Origin: an uncultured Candidatus Melainabacteria bacterium
GTDB lineage: Bacteria > Cyanobacteriota > Vampirovibrionia > Gastranaerophilales > Gastranaerophilaceae
DNA: 64,000 nt
Reading direction: 5' to 3'
NCBI GenBank assembly: GCA_947570135.1
Contig: CANOTP010000001.1
Coordinates: 186,001-250,000 of the forward strand
The notes under the pieces: generated by a model
Seen by the model: only the letters and a program-made list of their open reading frames with translations
The model's database searches: none
What the model was told of the DNA's origin: nothing
Translations under genes and position numbers: made by a program
Part shown: positions 35,806 to 44,296 of the stretch, one piece after another
Numbering within the stretch: position 1 is the first letter of the stretch
How the letters are laid out: the number at the start of each line of letters is the position of its first letter

Positions 35806-36482
35806 TTACCACGGATAGTCTTTAGTAATCTTCCAACCGCTGCGCATAATAAGCTCTGTACAGGAACTCCCTCCGCTCCAACCTGTACCTTCTTTCCCGC
35901 ACCTTCTGATAAGTTCGGCTCTTGTTGTATTATCTCCTACTTGATATACGTGTCCGTCGATTTTTACCCCAGTATCAACAAAATGGAGAGCGAAATAAAA
36001 AATATCCCTTCCTACTATGTTAGGTCCAGAGGGACCGTTCAAGTCGACAACTACATAAAAATAGTTAGTCCCGTGGTTTGTCATAAGAAAGCACATACCG
36101 TTATTGGCTAAATAGCATCCGTTCTGAAAGTTTCCTGCCGAAAATACATCTTCGCCTGCCGGAGTTCTAGCCCTCCAATTAGCAATTTTTATTGTAGAAC
36201 CGCTCATATATGGTGCAAAATAAGTTGCAAAATGCCGTACTTATCATGACTTCCTAAAGTGACATCATATACTTCGGGAAGATTATATGTCAAATTATCA
36301 TCGGCAATGGCTTGCCTGCTTGCGTTAACCAGCAGTGAATAAGCTTTTTTTAATTGAGTTTCTGTTGATCGTTTTTGGTAATTGCTGATAAGCATCGGAA
36401 TAGTTACCGCGGCAACAACTCCGATTATTCCAAGGGTGATTAAAATCTCAGCTAATGTAAAACCTAATTTTTTCTCTATCAC
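35806..36482 (-). pseudogene. Prepilin-like gene with a one-base frameshift
   Basis: Starts GTG 36482 (IEKKLGFTLAEILITLGIIG). The frame breaks near 36230, where a T4 run replaces the T5 needed to read GIFATYFAPY as in the 33141 paralogue. It then resumes as MSGSTIKIANWRARTPAGED and ends KITKDYPW. Repaired, it would give about 225 residues. It shares a perfect 150-bp block with the 33141 gene. No obvious ribosome site. Divergent from a small AbrB-like gene at 36580. Confidence 0.8.
35826..35975. repeat. Perfect 150-bp direct repeat, copy 2
   Basis: Identical to 33161-33310. Silent positions are identical too, which points to recent duplication or gene conversion between the two pilins. Confidence 0.9.
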
Positions 36483-36534
36483 TTATAATATTCTTATATT
36501 ATCAATATTAAATGCAAGTATATTATAATTCACA

Positions 36535-36565
36535 GATTTTGTAAAGTAAATATATATACAAAATC
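36535..36565. promoter_or_regulatory. Inverted repeat upstream of the AbrB-like gene (candidate operator)
   Basis: GATTTTGTA (36535-36543) and TACAAAATC (36557-36565) are perfect 9-base arms with a 13-base spacer, between the divergent pilin and the AbrB-like start at 36580. Confidence 0.5.
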
Positions 36566-36579
36566 ATGGAGTTGTAGTG

Positions 36580-36747
36580 ATGAAAAAGAAATTATCCCGT
36601 TCAGGCAGCGGTTGGGCACTGTTTATGCCAAAGACTTTATTAGAACTTATTGATGTTAATCCCGAAACCGATAAGTTGGAAGTTAAGGTAGAAAATAATG
36701 TTATAAAGATTACAAAGGCTGAAGAAGACGAAAAAAATCCTCAATAA
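36580..36747 (+). CDS. Small AbrB/MazE-like DNA-binding protein
   Basis: 55 residues, opening KKKLSRSGSGWALFMPKTLL and continuing LLELIDVNPETDKLEVKVEN. The swapped-hairpin AbrB/SpoVT pattern is visible: a short basic strand, a GWALFMPK turn and an ELIDV helix leading to a VKVENNVIKI strand. GGAG precedes ATG. It may be an antitoxin, but no toxin gene follows; a regulator of the divergent pilin is more likely given the inverted repeat upstream. Confidence 0.75.
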   Translation: MKKKLSRSGSGWALFMPKTLLELIDVNPETDKLEVKVENNVIKITKAEEDEKNPQ

Positions 36748-36762
36748 GTATTGAGGATTTTT
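36734..36762 (+). terminator. Terminator overlapping the end of the AbrB-like gene
   Basis: AAAATCCTCAA (36734-36744) and TTGAGGATTTT (36751-36761) pair across a six-base loop that holds the stop codon. Confidence 0.75.
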
Positions 36763-36781
36763 AAGTATATAAGACAATACG

Positions 36782-36830
36782 AAACTCCTAAGATTCTGAA
36801 TCGAGTTTAGAATAACAGGAGTTTTGTTTT
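36782..36830 (+). terminator. Second hairpin with T run, containing a REP-like core
   Basis: AAACTCCT pairs with AGGAGTTT, then TTGTTTTT. The inner part (36790-36813) is the reverse complement of the REP-like motif at 44067-44089, with two differences. Confidence 0.55.
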
Positions 36831-36834
36831 TATA

Positions 36835-37911
36835 CTATTTTGTTTCGATAAATTCAATATTTGGTTTGTATTCGGAACTTTCGTTTTGGATGTTTAGTTT
36901 ACTTACAATACTTGCGCGTTTTTTACGGAAAAGCATATCTACAAAGGCTTCCAAACGTGTTACAAATCCTGCTTCGCCTGTTTGTTCATCAATTGTCAGG
37001 TTCAAAAGTGGTTTGTTAAACTGTTTAGCTCGTCTTGTAATACGTTCAACCATTAACGAATCAGGTCCGCAGCCAAATGCCGTAATTGTAATAACACCGT
37101 CAACTTTATTATCTTTTAAGAAGTGACCTGCGCTGCCGGTCATCTCATCTTCATTTGCCCAGTATTTTTCGTTACCGAGGCTTGCAATACCTTCATCAAG
37201 CTGTTCGCCTGACAGTTGAAGCGAGGTACAAACTTCAACGTCCATTTTTTCCAATTTATCAAGAACTTTCATACAAACACGTTCATCGTAAATATTATAA
37301 CCGTGTCCGACCAGTGCGATTGAAATCGGATATTCTTTTGATTTGTTTGCAATAACTACTTTACCTTGAAGTGCGTAGCTCAAAGCTTTTGAATAAGGCA
37401 TTCCTGATTTTGTCATAACGTAGAAGTTGTTATAACATCTCCATCCTGCTTTAGATGCTTTTTTGATTAGCTTCATATCGGTAATTCCGTATGGTTTTAC
37501 GCATTCTGCTAAAAATTCATACAATCCCTGATTTTTTTCGGATTTATCCAATGTTGCCTCAATCATTGTGAATGGCTGTTTAATAACGTTTCTCACCAAA
37601 TCAGGAAGTCCTCTGATTTTTGAGCAGTTATATATTTTATTATCAATAGACTGAAGTGACGGTACAAATATCTTATCAACCCCTTTGTTCAGTAGGTTTA
37701 AGATATGTCCGATGTAAACCTTAATCGGCAGACAGGTTTCTGTTACTACAAGTCCCGCACCTTCTGACATTGTTTGTTTAGTTGTAACATCAGATAGTAT
37801 AATTTTGATGCCTAAATCCGTAAAAAATCCGTAGTAAAACGGATAATTATTGTAAAAAGACATTGCTCTGGGGATACCTATAATTTTTTCTTCAGTTTTT
37901 GATTGTGTCAT
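36835..37911 (-). CDS. DUF2229 / acyl-CoA dehydratase activase-related protein
   Basis: 358 residues. Family features: an IGIPRAMSFYNNYPFYYGFF start, VTETCLPIKVYIGH (a cysteine that would bind an Fe-S cluster), IALVGHGYNIYDERV and TITAFGCGPDSLMVERITR. These proteins relate to the HgdB/HgdC dehydratase and activator group of anaerobes, and the domain is often fused to an activase ATPase. It stands alone here and the reaction is unknown. Fits an oxygen-free lifestyle. Confidence 0.85.
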   Translation of the reverse strand: MTQSKTEEKIIGIPRAMSFYNNYPFYYGFFTDLGIKIILSDVTTKQTMSEGAGLVVTETCLPIKVYIGHILNLLNKGVDKIFVPSLQSIDNKIYNCSKIRGLPDLVRNVIKQPFTMIEATLDKSEKNQGLYEFLAECVKPYGITDMKLIKKASKAGWRCYNNFYVMTKSGMPYSKALSYALQGKVVIANKSKEYPISIALVGHGYNIYDERVCMKVLDKLEKMDVEVCTSLQLSGEQLDEGIASLGNEKYWANEDEMTGSAGHFLKDNKVDGVITITAFGCGPDSLMVERITRRAKQFNKPLLNLTIDEQTGEAGFVTRLEAFVDMLFRKKRASIVSKLNIQNESSEYKPNIEFIETK

Positions 37912-38130
37912 GGCTTAATTTCCCTAATATAAATCTTACTGTTTATATAATATCTCAAAAAAATATTTTTTGACAGTTGAGCGAAATAACTTTATGTTAA
38001 TAAAACTTAATATTTATTTAAAAAAAAGGCAATTCTTACAGACAAAAAAACTTTATAAGTATATAAGGAATATCTAGGATATATTTTTTACAGGAACAGG
38101 ATGATTACAAATCAATAGGGAGGACTACGC

Positions 38131-38370
38131 ATGGGCGTTGGCGCAGAAGATTACATCGATAAGATGTTAGTACAAAAGTATCAGGAAGAACGAGTTGACA
38201 ATCACGACAATATGGAGTCAATGGTTGATCCGAATAAGATGTTGGAAGCTATGAATGATTATGCCGCAACTCTTAGAAACATGATGGAATTGAAACAAAG
38301 ATTAAATATCGCGTGTTATGCAATTAATGCAAGAACAGCACGTTATCAAAAATCTTTGGGTCGAAGATAA
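38131..38370 (+). CDS. Small helical protein, unknown
   Basis: 79 residues, all helix, acidic first half and basic second half. The stretch KQRLNIACYAINARTARYQK resembles KKKLKMAQYRLNYHRHQLNK of the 12776 protein. GGGAGGA precedes the ATG. Possibly a paralogue in the same process as the 10.6-14 kb cluster; function unknown. Confidence 0.65.
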   Translation: MGVGAEDYIDKMLVQKYQEERVDNHDNMESMVDPNKMLEAMNDYAATLRNMMELKQRLNIACYAINARTARYQKSLGRR

Positions 38371-38437
38371 TAAATAAGTTTGTGTTGAATTGTGCCTGTT
38401 TTTGTTTAAAAATAGGGAAAACACAAGGAGATACACT

Positions 38438-39013
38438 ATGGGAAAAATTATCCTAGGCTCTTCATCTCCCAGAAGAGCAGATATTCTAAAGAAACTAAAA
38501 TTGGATTTTGAAATTATTCCGTCTTCTTATGTGGAACCGCATGACAAGACGGATTTCTCTTATGAATTTGTGGAAAGTCTTGCGTATAACAAGGCGATTG
38601 ATGTTGCAAAGGGGATAAAAGAGAATGCGCAAGTTATTGGCGCCGATACTATTGTTGTAATTGATAATAAAATTCTTGGTAAGCCTGCTGATAAGGTTCA
38701 AGCGTACGAGATGCTAAAAATGCTCTCCGGAAGAACTCATTTTGTTGTAACCTCCGTTGCAGTAGTTGAATCTCCAAGTCTTGAATTTAGAGTTAAATCT
38801 GTTACAACTTATGTAACTTTTGAAGATTTAACGTCTGAGCAGATAAAGTATTATATAGAAAACTTCAAGCCGTTTGATAAAGCGGGTTCATACGGGATTC
38901 AGGAACTGCCTGAGGGGTATGTAAAATCGGTTGACGGGCAGTTAGATAATGTTATCGGGCTTCCGTCAGAAACTTTACTTGAGCTATTGACATTTTCAAA
39001 AAATAATAAATAA
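38438..39013 (+). CDS. maf: Maf-like nucleotide pyrophosphatase
   Basis: 191 residues from ATG 38438, which has AAGGAG upstream; the frame start at 38390 adds residues unlike Maf. Motifs: LGSSSPRRADILKKL, ESLAYNKA, GADTIVV, LGKPADKVQAYEML, SGRTH, KAGSYGIQ and IGLPSETL. Maf proteins hydrolyse dTTP/UTP or modified nucleotides and were linked to septum arrest. The pilin gene begins seven bases after its stop. Confidence 0.95.
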   Translation: MGKIILGSSSPRRADILKKLKLDFEIIPSSYVEPHDKTDFSYEFVESLAYNKAIDVAKGIKENAQVIGADTIVVIDNKILGKPADKVQAYEMLKMLSGRTHFVVTSVAVVESPSLEFRVKSVTTYVTFEDLTSEQIKYYIENFKPFDKAGSYGIQELPEGYVKSVDGQLDNVIGLPSETLLELLTFSKNNK

Positions 39014-39020
39014 TTAATAT

Positions 39021-39776
39021 ATGAGACTTGGTTTTTCGCTTGCAGAAACTTTAATAACACTCGGGATTATTGGAATAGTTGCGGCTATGACGATTCCTGT
39101 GTTAATTTCTAATACTAACGGTGCAAAATACAGAGGTCAGTTAAAAAAGACATATTCTACTTTAAATCAGGCAGGATTAATGGCTCAGGCAAAGTATGAG
39201 TTTGATTATTCGGGTACAAATGAGGTTTGTCCAGAAGCTGCGGCGGATGGCGCTAAACACAGTCCTGAAGAAGTTCACAGTTTTTGCTCTATTTTTAACG
39301 GAACATTAGTCGGAGCAACTTATGTCGGTAAGGTTTCCAATTTAAAACGTACGGATTCAAAAAATAAGAATGCGGAAGTTGCGTATTCTCTTGCGACAAA
39401 AGAAACATTGCCTGATAATTACGGAGACTTTCTTGCTTATGTGTTGCCAAACGGTGCGATTGTCGCGTTTCATCCCGAGGCAAAAGATTGTGATTTGCCT
39501 ATCGGAAGACGACCTGTTCAGGAGGTTTTCACAGGCACAGTTCAAGGGTTGTCGTTAAAAAATTGTGTCGGGTTTATTGATGTAAACGGGGTTTCTCTGC
39601 CTAACCGTGAAGTTCGCTGTTCGTCAGGAGAGAATAAAGTTGACGCGGGTTCAAATTGTATTGTTGATAATAATGCAAACAGGCTGCTTGATGTTTATCC
39701 GATAGTTTTTCATAACGCTACGGTTGAACCTGCATCAGGGGCAGCCCAATTTGTATTAGATACCGCTAAGATTTAA
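39021..39776 (+). CDS. Type IV pilin-like protein (intact)
   Basis: 251 residues. Prepilin N-terminus RLGFSLAETLITLGIIGIVAA with a very short leader and Glu5 of the mature chain. After the hydrophobic helix come a helix-bend (NTNGAKYRGQLKKTYSTLNQ) and a long C-domain with five cysteines, ending VEPASGAAQFVLDTAKI. Similar throughout to the 43191 pilin (FIDVNGVSLPNREV). Exported and cleaved by PilD; probably a pseudopilin or surface pilin. No ribosome site; likely coupled to maf. Confidence 0.9.
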   Translation: MRLGFSLAETLITLGIIGIVAAMTIPVLISNTNGAKYRGQLKKTYSTLNQAGLMAQAKYEFDYSGTNEVCPEAAADGAKHSPEEVHSFCSIFNGTLVGATYVGKVSNLKRTDSKNKNAEVAYSLATKETLPDNYGDFLAYVLPNGAIVAFHPEAKDCDLPIGRRPVQEVFTGTVQGLSLKNCVGFIDVNGVSLPNREVRCSSGENKVDAGSNCIVDNNANRLLDVYPIVFHNATVEPASGAAQFVLDTAKI

Positions 39777-39803
39777 TTTAATTAATATATATAATATAAA
39801 CTC

Positions 39804-40478
39804 CTAGACCATGCCTTCTTTAACAGCTTTTACTGCTGCTTGAACGCGGTCATTTACGCACATTTTTTGTAAGATTGAACATACGTGTGCTTTTGCTGTG
39901 TGAACACTTACGATTAATTCTTTAGCAATTTCAGTATTGCTTTTTCCCGCTACAAGGTGTTTTAGAACTTCAAATTCTCGTTCTGTCAGCGGAATACGGG
40001 CTTGTTCGGATACCTGATTGCCTAAAAGACCTACATTTTCTGTTCTCGGAATTGATTTTAATGCAAGGTTTGCTACAACCGAGTCAATCCAGCAAACGCC
40101 TTGTGATACGTCTCTTATAACGTCTGCAAGTTTAGAAGGATCAATATCTTTTAAGCAATATGCGTTGGCACCTGAACTTAATGCTGCAAGAACTTCTTCT
40201 TCTCTGTCGTGAGAAGTTAATGCTACAATTTTTATATCGGAAGACATTTCTCTTATTTTAACCATAGCTTCAATCCCGTTCATACCGGGCAACCCTAAAT
40301 CCATCAAAACAACATCCGGGTGTAGTTTTTCTATTTCCCCGAGACCAATTATTGCATCTTCGCATTCCGCGATGACGTTCATATCAGGATTTGCATTAAG
40401 TGCGCATCTTAAGCCTACTCTTGTTAATTTGAAATCCTCTACAATAATAATTGAAATTTGTTTTTGATCTGTTACCAT
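39804..40478 (-). CDS. NarL/LuxR-type response regulator
   Basis: 224 residues. Receiver with IIVEDFKLTRVGL, phosphoacceptor Asp60 in VVLMDLGLPGMNG, and GANAYCLKDID. LuxR-type HTH at about 155-215 (LTEREFEVLKHLVAGKSNTE, SVHTAKAHVCSILQKM). Regulates transcription when phosphorylated. No sensor kinase adjacent. Convergent with the 39021 pilin, so it may or may not govern it. Confidence 0.92.
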   Translation of the reverse strand: MVTDQKQISIIIVEDFKLTRVGLRCALNANPDMNVIAECEDAIIGLGEIEKLHPDVVLMDLGLPGMNGIEAMVKIREMSSDIKIVALTSHDREEEVLAALSSGANAYCLKDIDPSKLADVIRDVSQGVCWIDSVVANLALKSIPRTENVGLLGNQVSEQARIPLTEREFEVLKHLVAGKSNTEIAKELIVSVHTAKAHVCSILQKMCVNDRVQAAVKAVKEGMV

Positions 40479-40643
40479 TTTTTAACTCTCCATCTTTATT
40501 AAATAATAGGGGGATAACCCTTTCTGATTAAGTACAAATGTATATCTAAAACAAAAGAAATGAATTAGACAGTCGGGTAATATTAACATGTTGCGGTATT
40601 AATATTTTCTTATGATATAATCTTTATACATAGGGAGATATTT

Positions 40644-42938
40644 ATGTTTAGATTATTTTTTAAAAGAGAGAAGTCAGAAACTGTAGTTAAAGATGCTGAA
40701 TTGAACAAGGTTTATGAGGCATTAAAAAAAGCTTATCCGTTTGAAAATATTTCGGAAATGAGAAAGAAATACCTTTCCATGCACATTCAGAAATATGGGT
40801 ATTTGACATATCCTTACCAGAAGGCGTTGGATGAATTGACAAATGAAGAAACGCTTTTTGCGCTTGAAGAAAAATGGAAACAAAATAATGTATTTAAAGA
40901 CGGTAAATTCCATTTTAAAAATAATCAAATAAGTCCGTTGTCAAGAAATCAGGAAAAACATTCTGATTGGTTTAAGAAAGAAGGACATAATATCAAGCTT
41001 ATTAACCTTGCCGCACTCGGTAACGGCAATAAATCATCTGAAACAGGTAAGTTTTTTGACTGGTTAAAACAACTGTTAATTCTTCCTACCGGAAACCTTG
41101 ACAGTAAAATATATAATACAACCATATATTTAATACCGTTTCACCCCAGAGAATTTGGCTGTGCATATCTTCCGAAAAGCAGCGAGGTAAGTTCAAAACT
41201 TAATGATTCACATATTGAAGAACTTACAGGCATGGATGTAAAACAGCAGGTTCAAACATTTATAGAAATGGCTCAGCTTGCGGGACATCCTGTGATTTAT
41301 GATATTCTGCCGCAAACGGGAAGATTTTCGAAATTCGTGCTTGCAAATCCTCAGGTAGCAAGGTGGTATGATATAACTGAACTTCAAAAACAGTTGGTTG
41401 CTAAAGTTGATGAAGTTGCGGAATTTTTATCAAAAAATAATGATCAGGATGATATTCAGATTGTTAAAGATATTTATATTCAGCATCTTCAAGGAAATTC
41501 AGGTGACTTAAGTCCAGCATTCCAAGAGCTTTACAACAACTTTGAAGGAATAATGTCCGAACATAAAAAACAGTTTTCAAATACAATGCTTTCAAGGGCT
41601 TTTCAAATAAAAATTCATAAGCGCGTAAAAGAAATTGTTGCAAATGTTCATGAATTTAAAAATGATAAGAAGAAACTTGAAGAAAAAGATATAACAAAAC
41701 AAATTGATACCATTCAGGTGCTAATGGAAGAAGGCTTATGGCCTGCTCCGGGTGGAGCATGGTGTTCTGCGGGGGTCCCTGTTTATGACGGTATGAGCGA
41801 ATGCGGTGGCTATCCGATGTTTAAACACTATGATTACAAAGGGGATGATGTAACGTCATTCGCAAACCTTGATTGCCAGACTCCGTATTACTTTGTTAAT
41901 CTGGAAAACGGTAAATTCAATGATGATGTAATTGATTTATTTATTGATAGTATGAAACAATTGCAGCATGATTATAATTTTGACGGATTCCGAGTTGACC
42001 ATATAGATCATGTCGTTGATGAAGTTTCTGAACGTAACGGTGTTCCTATCAGTTATAGAGCACCAAGGGTTGTGTTAAATAAATTAAACTCAACAATGAA
42101 AAAGAAAATCCCTTATTTTGCAACTTTGGCAGAATATATGCTTTGGGATAACTTTTATAAAGAATATCACCAGGATATGAAGTTTGACCTGTTGTGGGGT
42201 AACGATATTGTATCGCAGTTTGATAAAACCCCTGAAAAAATTATGGATGATAATCAGTATCTTGCCGCATATAATGTTAAATTTAAAAAAGGAAACATGC
42301 TTTCAGTTTTAAAAACTTACAATAACCAAGACGGCGAATTTCACTGTATAGACCAGTATCCTGCCCAGTTAGGAGAAAACGGCGCATTATATAAATGGGC
42401 AAAATATAAACTTCTCCCAGGGGGTAAATACGCTCAACGTCCTATGCTGTATGTAGACGGAGATGAAAGCTTTACGCAAGGCGGAACGGAATATACAATC
42501 GGTGAAGAAGTTGCGATGATGCGTTCCGATAACGAGGATTTTTATAACAAGTTTGACGCTATAGACAGATTTGTTAAAAGTAATAATATAATTACTCAGG
42601 GCGAGGCTCAGATAATCGTAGAAGATGAAGACGGTTTTTGCGCATGGCTTATTACCCGTGAACCGATGAGAAAAGCTTACCTGGTAGTTTCAAACTATAA
42701 ATATCCGACCGAAAAGGTTACAAAAACAGCGCCTACAGGCGAATGTTACCGAGAAATCGTTGAGGGTTATACGATATTTGATAAAGAAATTTATATCCCG
42801 AGTGATTATGATCTTAAAAACGAGTATGTATTGATTGAAAAAGACTTCCAAGCACAAGAAACCGAAAACTCCGACAGTATTCATTTTGACAAACTTGAAC
42901 CGGGAGAATTCAGAATTTTTGAGCTTGAAAGAGGGTAA
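40644..42938 (+). CDS. GH13-like protein, second cytoplasmic type
   Basis: 764 residues without a signal peptide. The barrel region shows PFHPREFGCAYLP, then PGGAWCSAGVP, a FDGFRVDHIDH nucleophile region (Asp452) and ATLAEYML with a candidate acid/base Glu497. I could not find a clear NHD/VHD fourth region; FDKTPEKIM lies where it is expected. It may therefore be a divergent or inactive member. A helical insertion (about 245-345) interrupts the barrel. Probably acts on glycogen-type glucans or oligosaccharides. GGGAG precedes the start. Confidence 0.7.
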   Translation: MFRLFFKREKSETVVKDAELNKVYEALKKAYPFENISEMRKKYLSMHIQKYGYLTYPYQKALDELTNEETLFALEEKWKQNNVFKDGKFHFKNNQISPLSRNQEKHSDWFKKEGHNIKLINLAALGNGNKSSETGKFFDWLKQLLILPTGNLDSKIYNTTIYLIPFHPREFGCAYLPKSSEVSSKLNDSHIEELTGMDVKQQVQTFIEMAQLAGHPVIYDILPQTGRFSKFVLANPQVARWYDITELQKQLVAKVDEVAEFLSKNNDQDDIQIVKDIYIQHLQGNSGDLSPAFQELYNNFEGIMSEHKKQFSNTMLSRAFQIKIHKRVKEIVANVHEFKNDKKKLEEKDITKQIDTIQVLMEEGLWPAPGGAWCSAGVPVYDGMSECGGYPMFKHYDYKGDDVTSFANLDCQTPYYFVNLENGKFNDDVIDLFIDSMKQLQHDYNFDGFRVDHIDHVVDEVSERNGVPISYRAPRVVLNKLNSTMKKKIPYFATLAEYMLWDNFYKEYHQDMKFDLLWGNDIVSQFDKTPEKIMDDNQYLAAYNVKFKKGNMLSVLKTYNNQDGEFHCIDQYPAQLGENGALYKWAKYKLLPGGKYAQRPMLYVDGDESFTQGGTEYTIGEEVAMMRSDNEDFYNKFDAIDRFVKSNNIITQGEAQIIVEDEDGFCAWLITREPMRKAYLVVSNYKYPTEKVTKTAPTGECYREIVEGYTIFDKEIYIPSDYDLKNEYVLIEKDFQAQETENSDSIHFDKLEPGEFRIFELERG

Positions 42939-42997
42939 GTTGTTACAATTTTTTACAAAGTCTGAAATCTAATAATAATACATATTTTAACGATTAT

Positions 42998-43039
42998 AAT
43001 TACAAAAAACTAATCCCTAAGGATTAGTTTTTTGTAATT
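42998..43039. terminator. Perfect 19-bp hairpin, bidirectional terminator
   Basis: AATTACAAAAAACTAATCC (42998-43016), loop CTAA, and its exact complement 43021-43039, which includes a T6 run. It closes the 40644 gene. Confidence 0.8.
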
Positions 43040-43104
43040 AATGTTATTTTACTAGTTAATTTGGGTTTATTATTTATATAAGAATTTAAAAATCATTCAA
43101 ATGG

Positions 43105-43136
43105 TTGACAGATTTTTGAAAAAATAGTAATATAAT
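43105..43136 (+). promoter_or_regulatory. Strong candidate promoter of the 43191 pilin
   Basis: TTGACA (43105-43110) is consensus. TATAAT (43131-43136) is 20 bases away and TAATAT (43128-43133) is 17 away. An AAAGAAAGG ribosome site precedes the gene. Confidence 0.6.
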
Positions 43137-43190
43137 CAAAACGTAAAGCGTATTATAAGTTAAACTTATTTAAAGAAAGGTGAAAAAATT

Positions 43191-43931
43191 ATGACAAAAA
43201 GATTCGGTTTTACTTTGGCAGAAGTATTGATCACTTTAGGTATTATTGGTGTTGTAGCAGCAATGACAATCCCTACATTGATTGCAAACACAAACGGTGC
43301 AAAATTCCGTTCACAATTTAAGAAAACAATTTCAACATTGAACCAGGCAGGTTTGATGGCTCAAGCTCAGTATGACTTTGACTATGCAGGTACTACTGAA
43401 AAATGTACAGGTACAGTTGCTACCGATGCAGGTCAACACCCTGAATCAGTAATGTCTTTCTGTGCAATTTTGAACGGTACATTAACAGGTCAAACTTACC
43501 AAGGTGCTGTTACAAATATTAAACGCAGCAACAACGGTGCAGAAGAAGCTTATGCTATTAAAACAGTTTCTGCTTTAACAAAAGCAACTGCGGAAGCTTA
43601 CTTAGCTTACACATTAGCTGACGGTTCAATTGTTGCATTCTCAGCTGATGCTCAAGGTTGTGAACTTCCTATCGGACAACAATTAACTAAAGCATATATC
43701 TATAATGATCACCCTGAATGCTTAGGTTTTATCGACGTAAACGGTGCAACATTACCTAACAGAGAAGTTTCTTGTTCAGATGATACAAAAGATGCTCAAG
43801 ATGTAACTACTCCATGTGCAGTTAAAAACGATGCTAACCACATGACAGATATCTTCCCTGTATTCTTCCACGATGCAACCGTAGAACCTGCTTCAGCAGC
43901 TGCTAAATATGTATTAACAACTTCTAAATAG
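43191..43931 (+). CDS. Type IV pilin-like protein (intact, probably highly expressed)
   Basis: 246 residues: leader KRFG, then FTLAEVLITLGIIGVVAAMT, a central helix and a C-domain with several cysteines, ending VEPASAAAKYVLTTSK. Consensus promoter, good ribosome site, a strong terminator and a narrow codon choice (GCA, GCT, ACA, GGT) suggest high output, so this is the best candidate for the main pilin. Paralogue of 39021. Needs a prepilin peptidase and pilus assembly proteins encoded elsewhere. Confidence 0.93.
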   Translation: MTKRFGFTLAEVLITLGIIGVVAAMTIPTLIANTNGAKFRSQFKKTISTLNQAGLMAQAQYDFDYAGTTEKCTGTVATDAGQHPESVMSFCAILNGTLTGQTYQGAVTNIKRSNNGAEEAYAIKTVSALTKATAEAYLAYTLADGSIVAFSADAQGCELPIGQQLTKAYIYNDHPECLGFIDVNGATLPNREVSCSDDTKDAQDVTTPCAVKNDANHMTDIFPVFFHDATVEPASAAAKYVLTTSK

Positions 43932-43987
43932 TCCTCGCCGGACGTGTTGAATACATAAGTGTTTCAACATAGAAGGAAAAATATTTG

Positions 43988-44020
43988 AGGCGGAACAAAT
44001 ATTTGTTTGTTCCGCCTTTT
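43988..44020 (+). terminator. Rho-independent terminator after the 43191 pilin
   Basis: GGCGGAACAAA (43989-43999) pairs with TTTGTTCCGCC (44006-44016), then TTTT. Confidence 0.85.
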
Positions 44021-44061
44021 GTATCTTGTCACATTGAACTTTACAAAACGAACCCAAATTT

Positions 44062-44196
44062 TTGTCATTCTGAACTTGATTCAGAATCTGTCAATGTTGG
44101 TTTTTCCAGAAAGGGGACATTGACATTGATAGACTCCGTATCAAGTACGGAGTGACAATGATTGAATGGTGTTATTATGCTCAAGCTCAGAATGAC
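44062..44196. repeat. REP/MITE-like palindromic intergenic element
   Basis: No gene is present between 43932 and 44296. The segment TTGTCATTCTGAACTTGAT (from 44062) has a complementary partner ending at 44158, making a long imperfect hairpin of about 97 bases, and each arm has its own small hairpin (ATTCTGAA/TTCAGAAT and ACTCCGTA/TACGGAGT, both with 5-base loops). A third, inverted arm lies at 44181-44196 (TCAAGCTCAGAATGAC). A further related core is at 36790-36813. Confidence 0.65.
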
Positions 44197-44296
44197 CTGT
44201 TTATAGTGTTTCCCCTTAATATTTACCCCTTGATATTTATACCCCCTCGTGATATCCTAAAATTGCTGAATATAAATAAGAAAGAAGGATATTATT

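Noticed and set aside
33161-35975. The 150-bp repeat as a mobile element
   Set aside because: It lies entirely inside homologous coding regions in the same frame and has no terminal inverted repeats or target duplications.
36580-36747. Toxin-antitoxin operon (AbrB/MazE-like antitoxin)
   Set aside because: No toxin ORF follows; a terminator overlaps the end of the gene.
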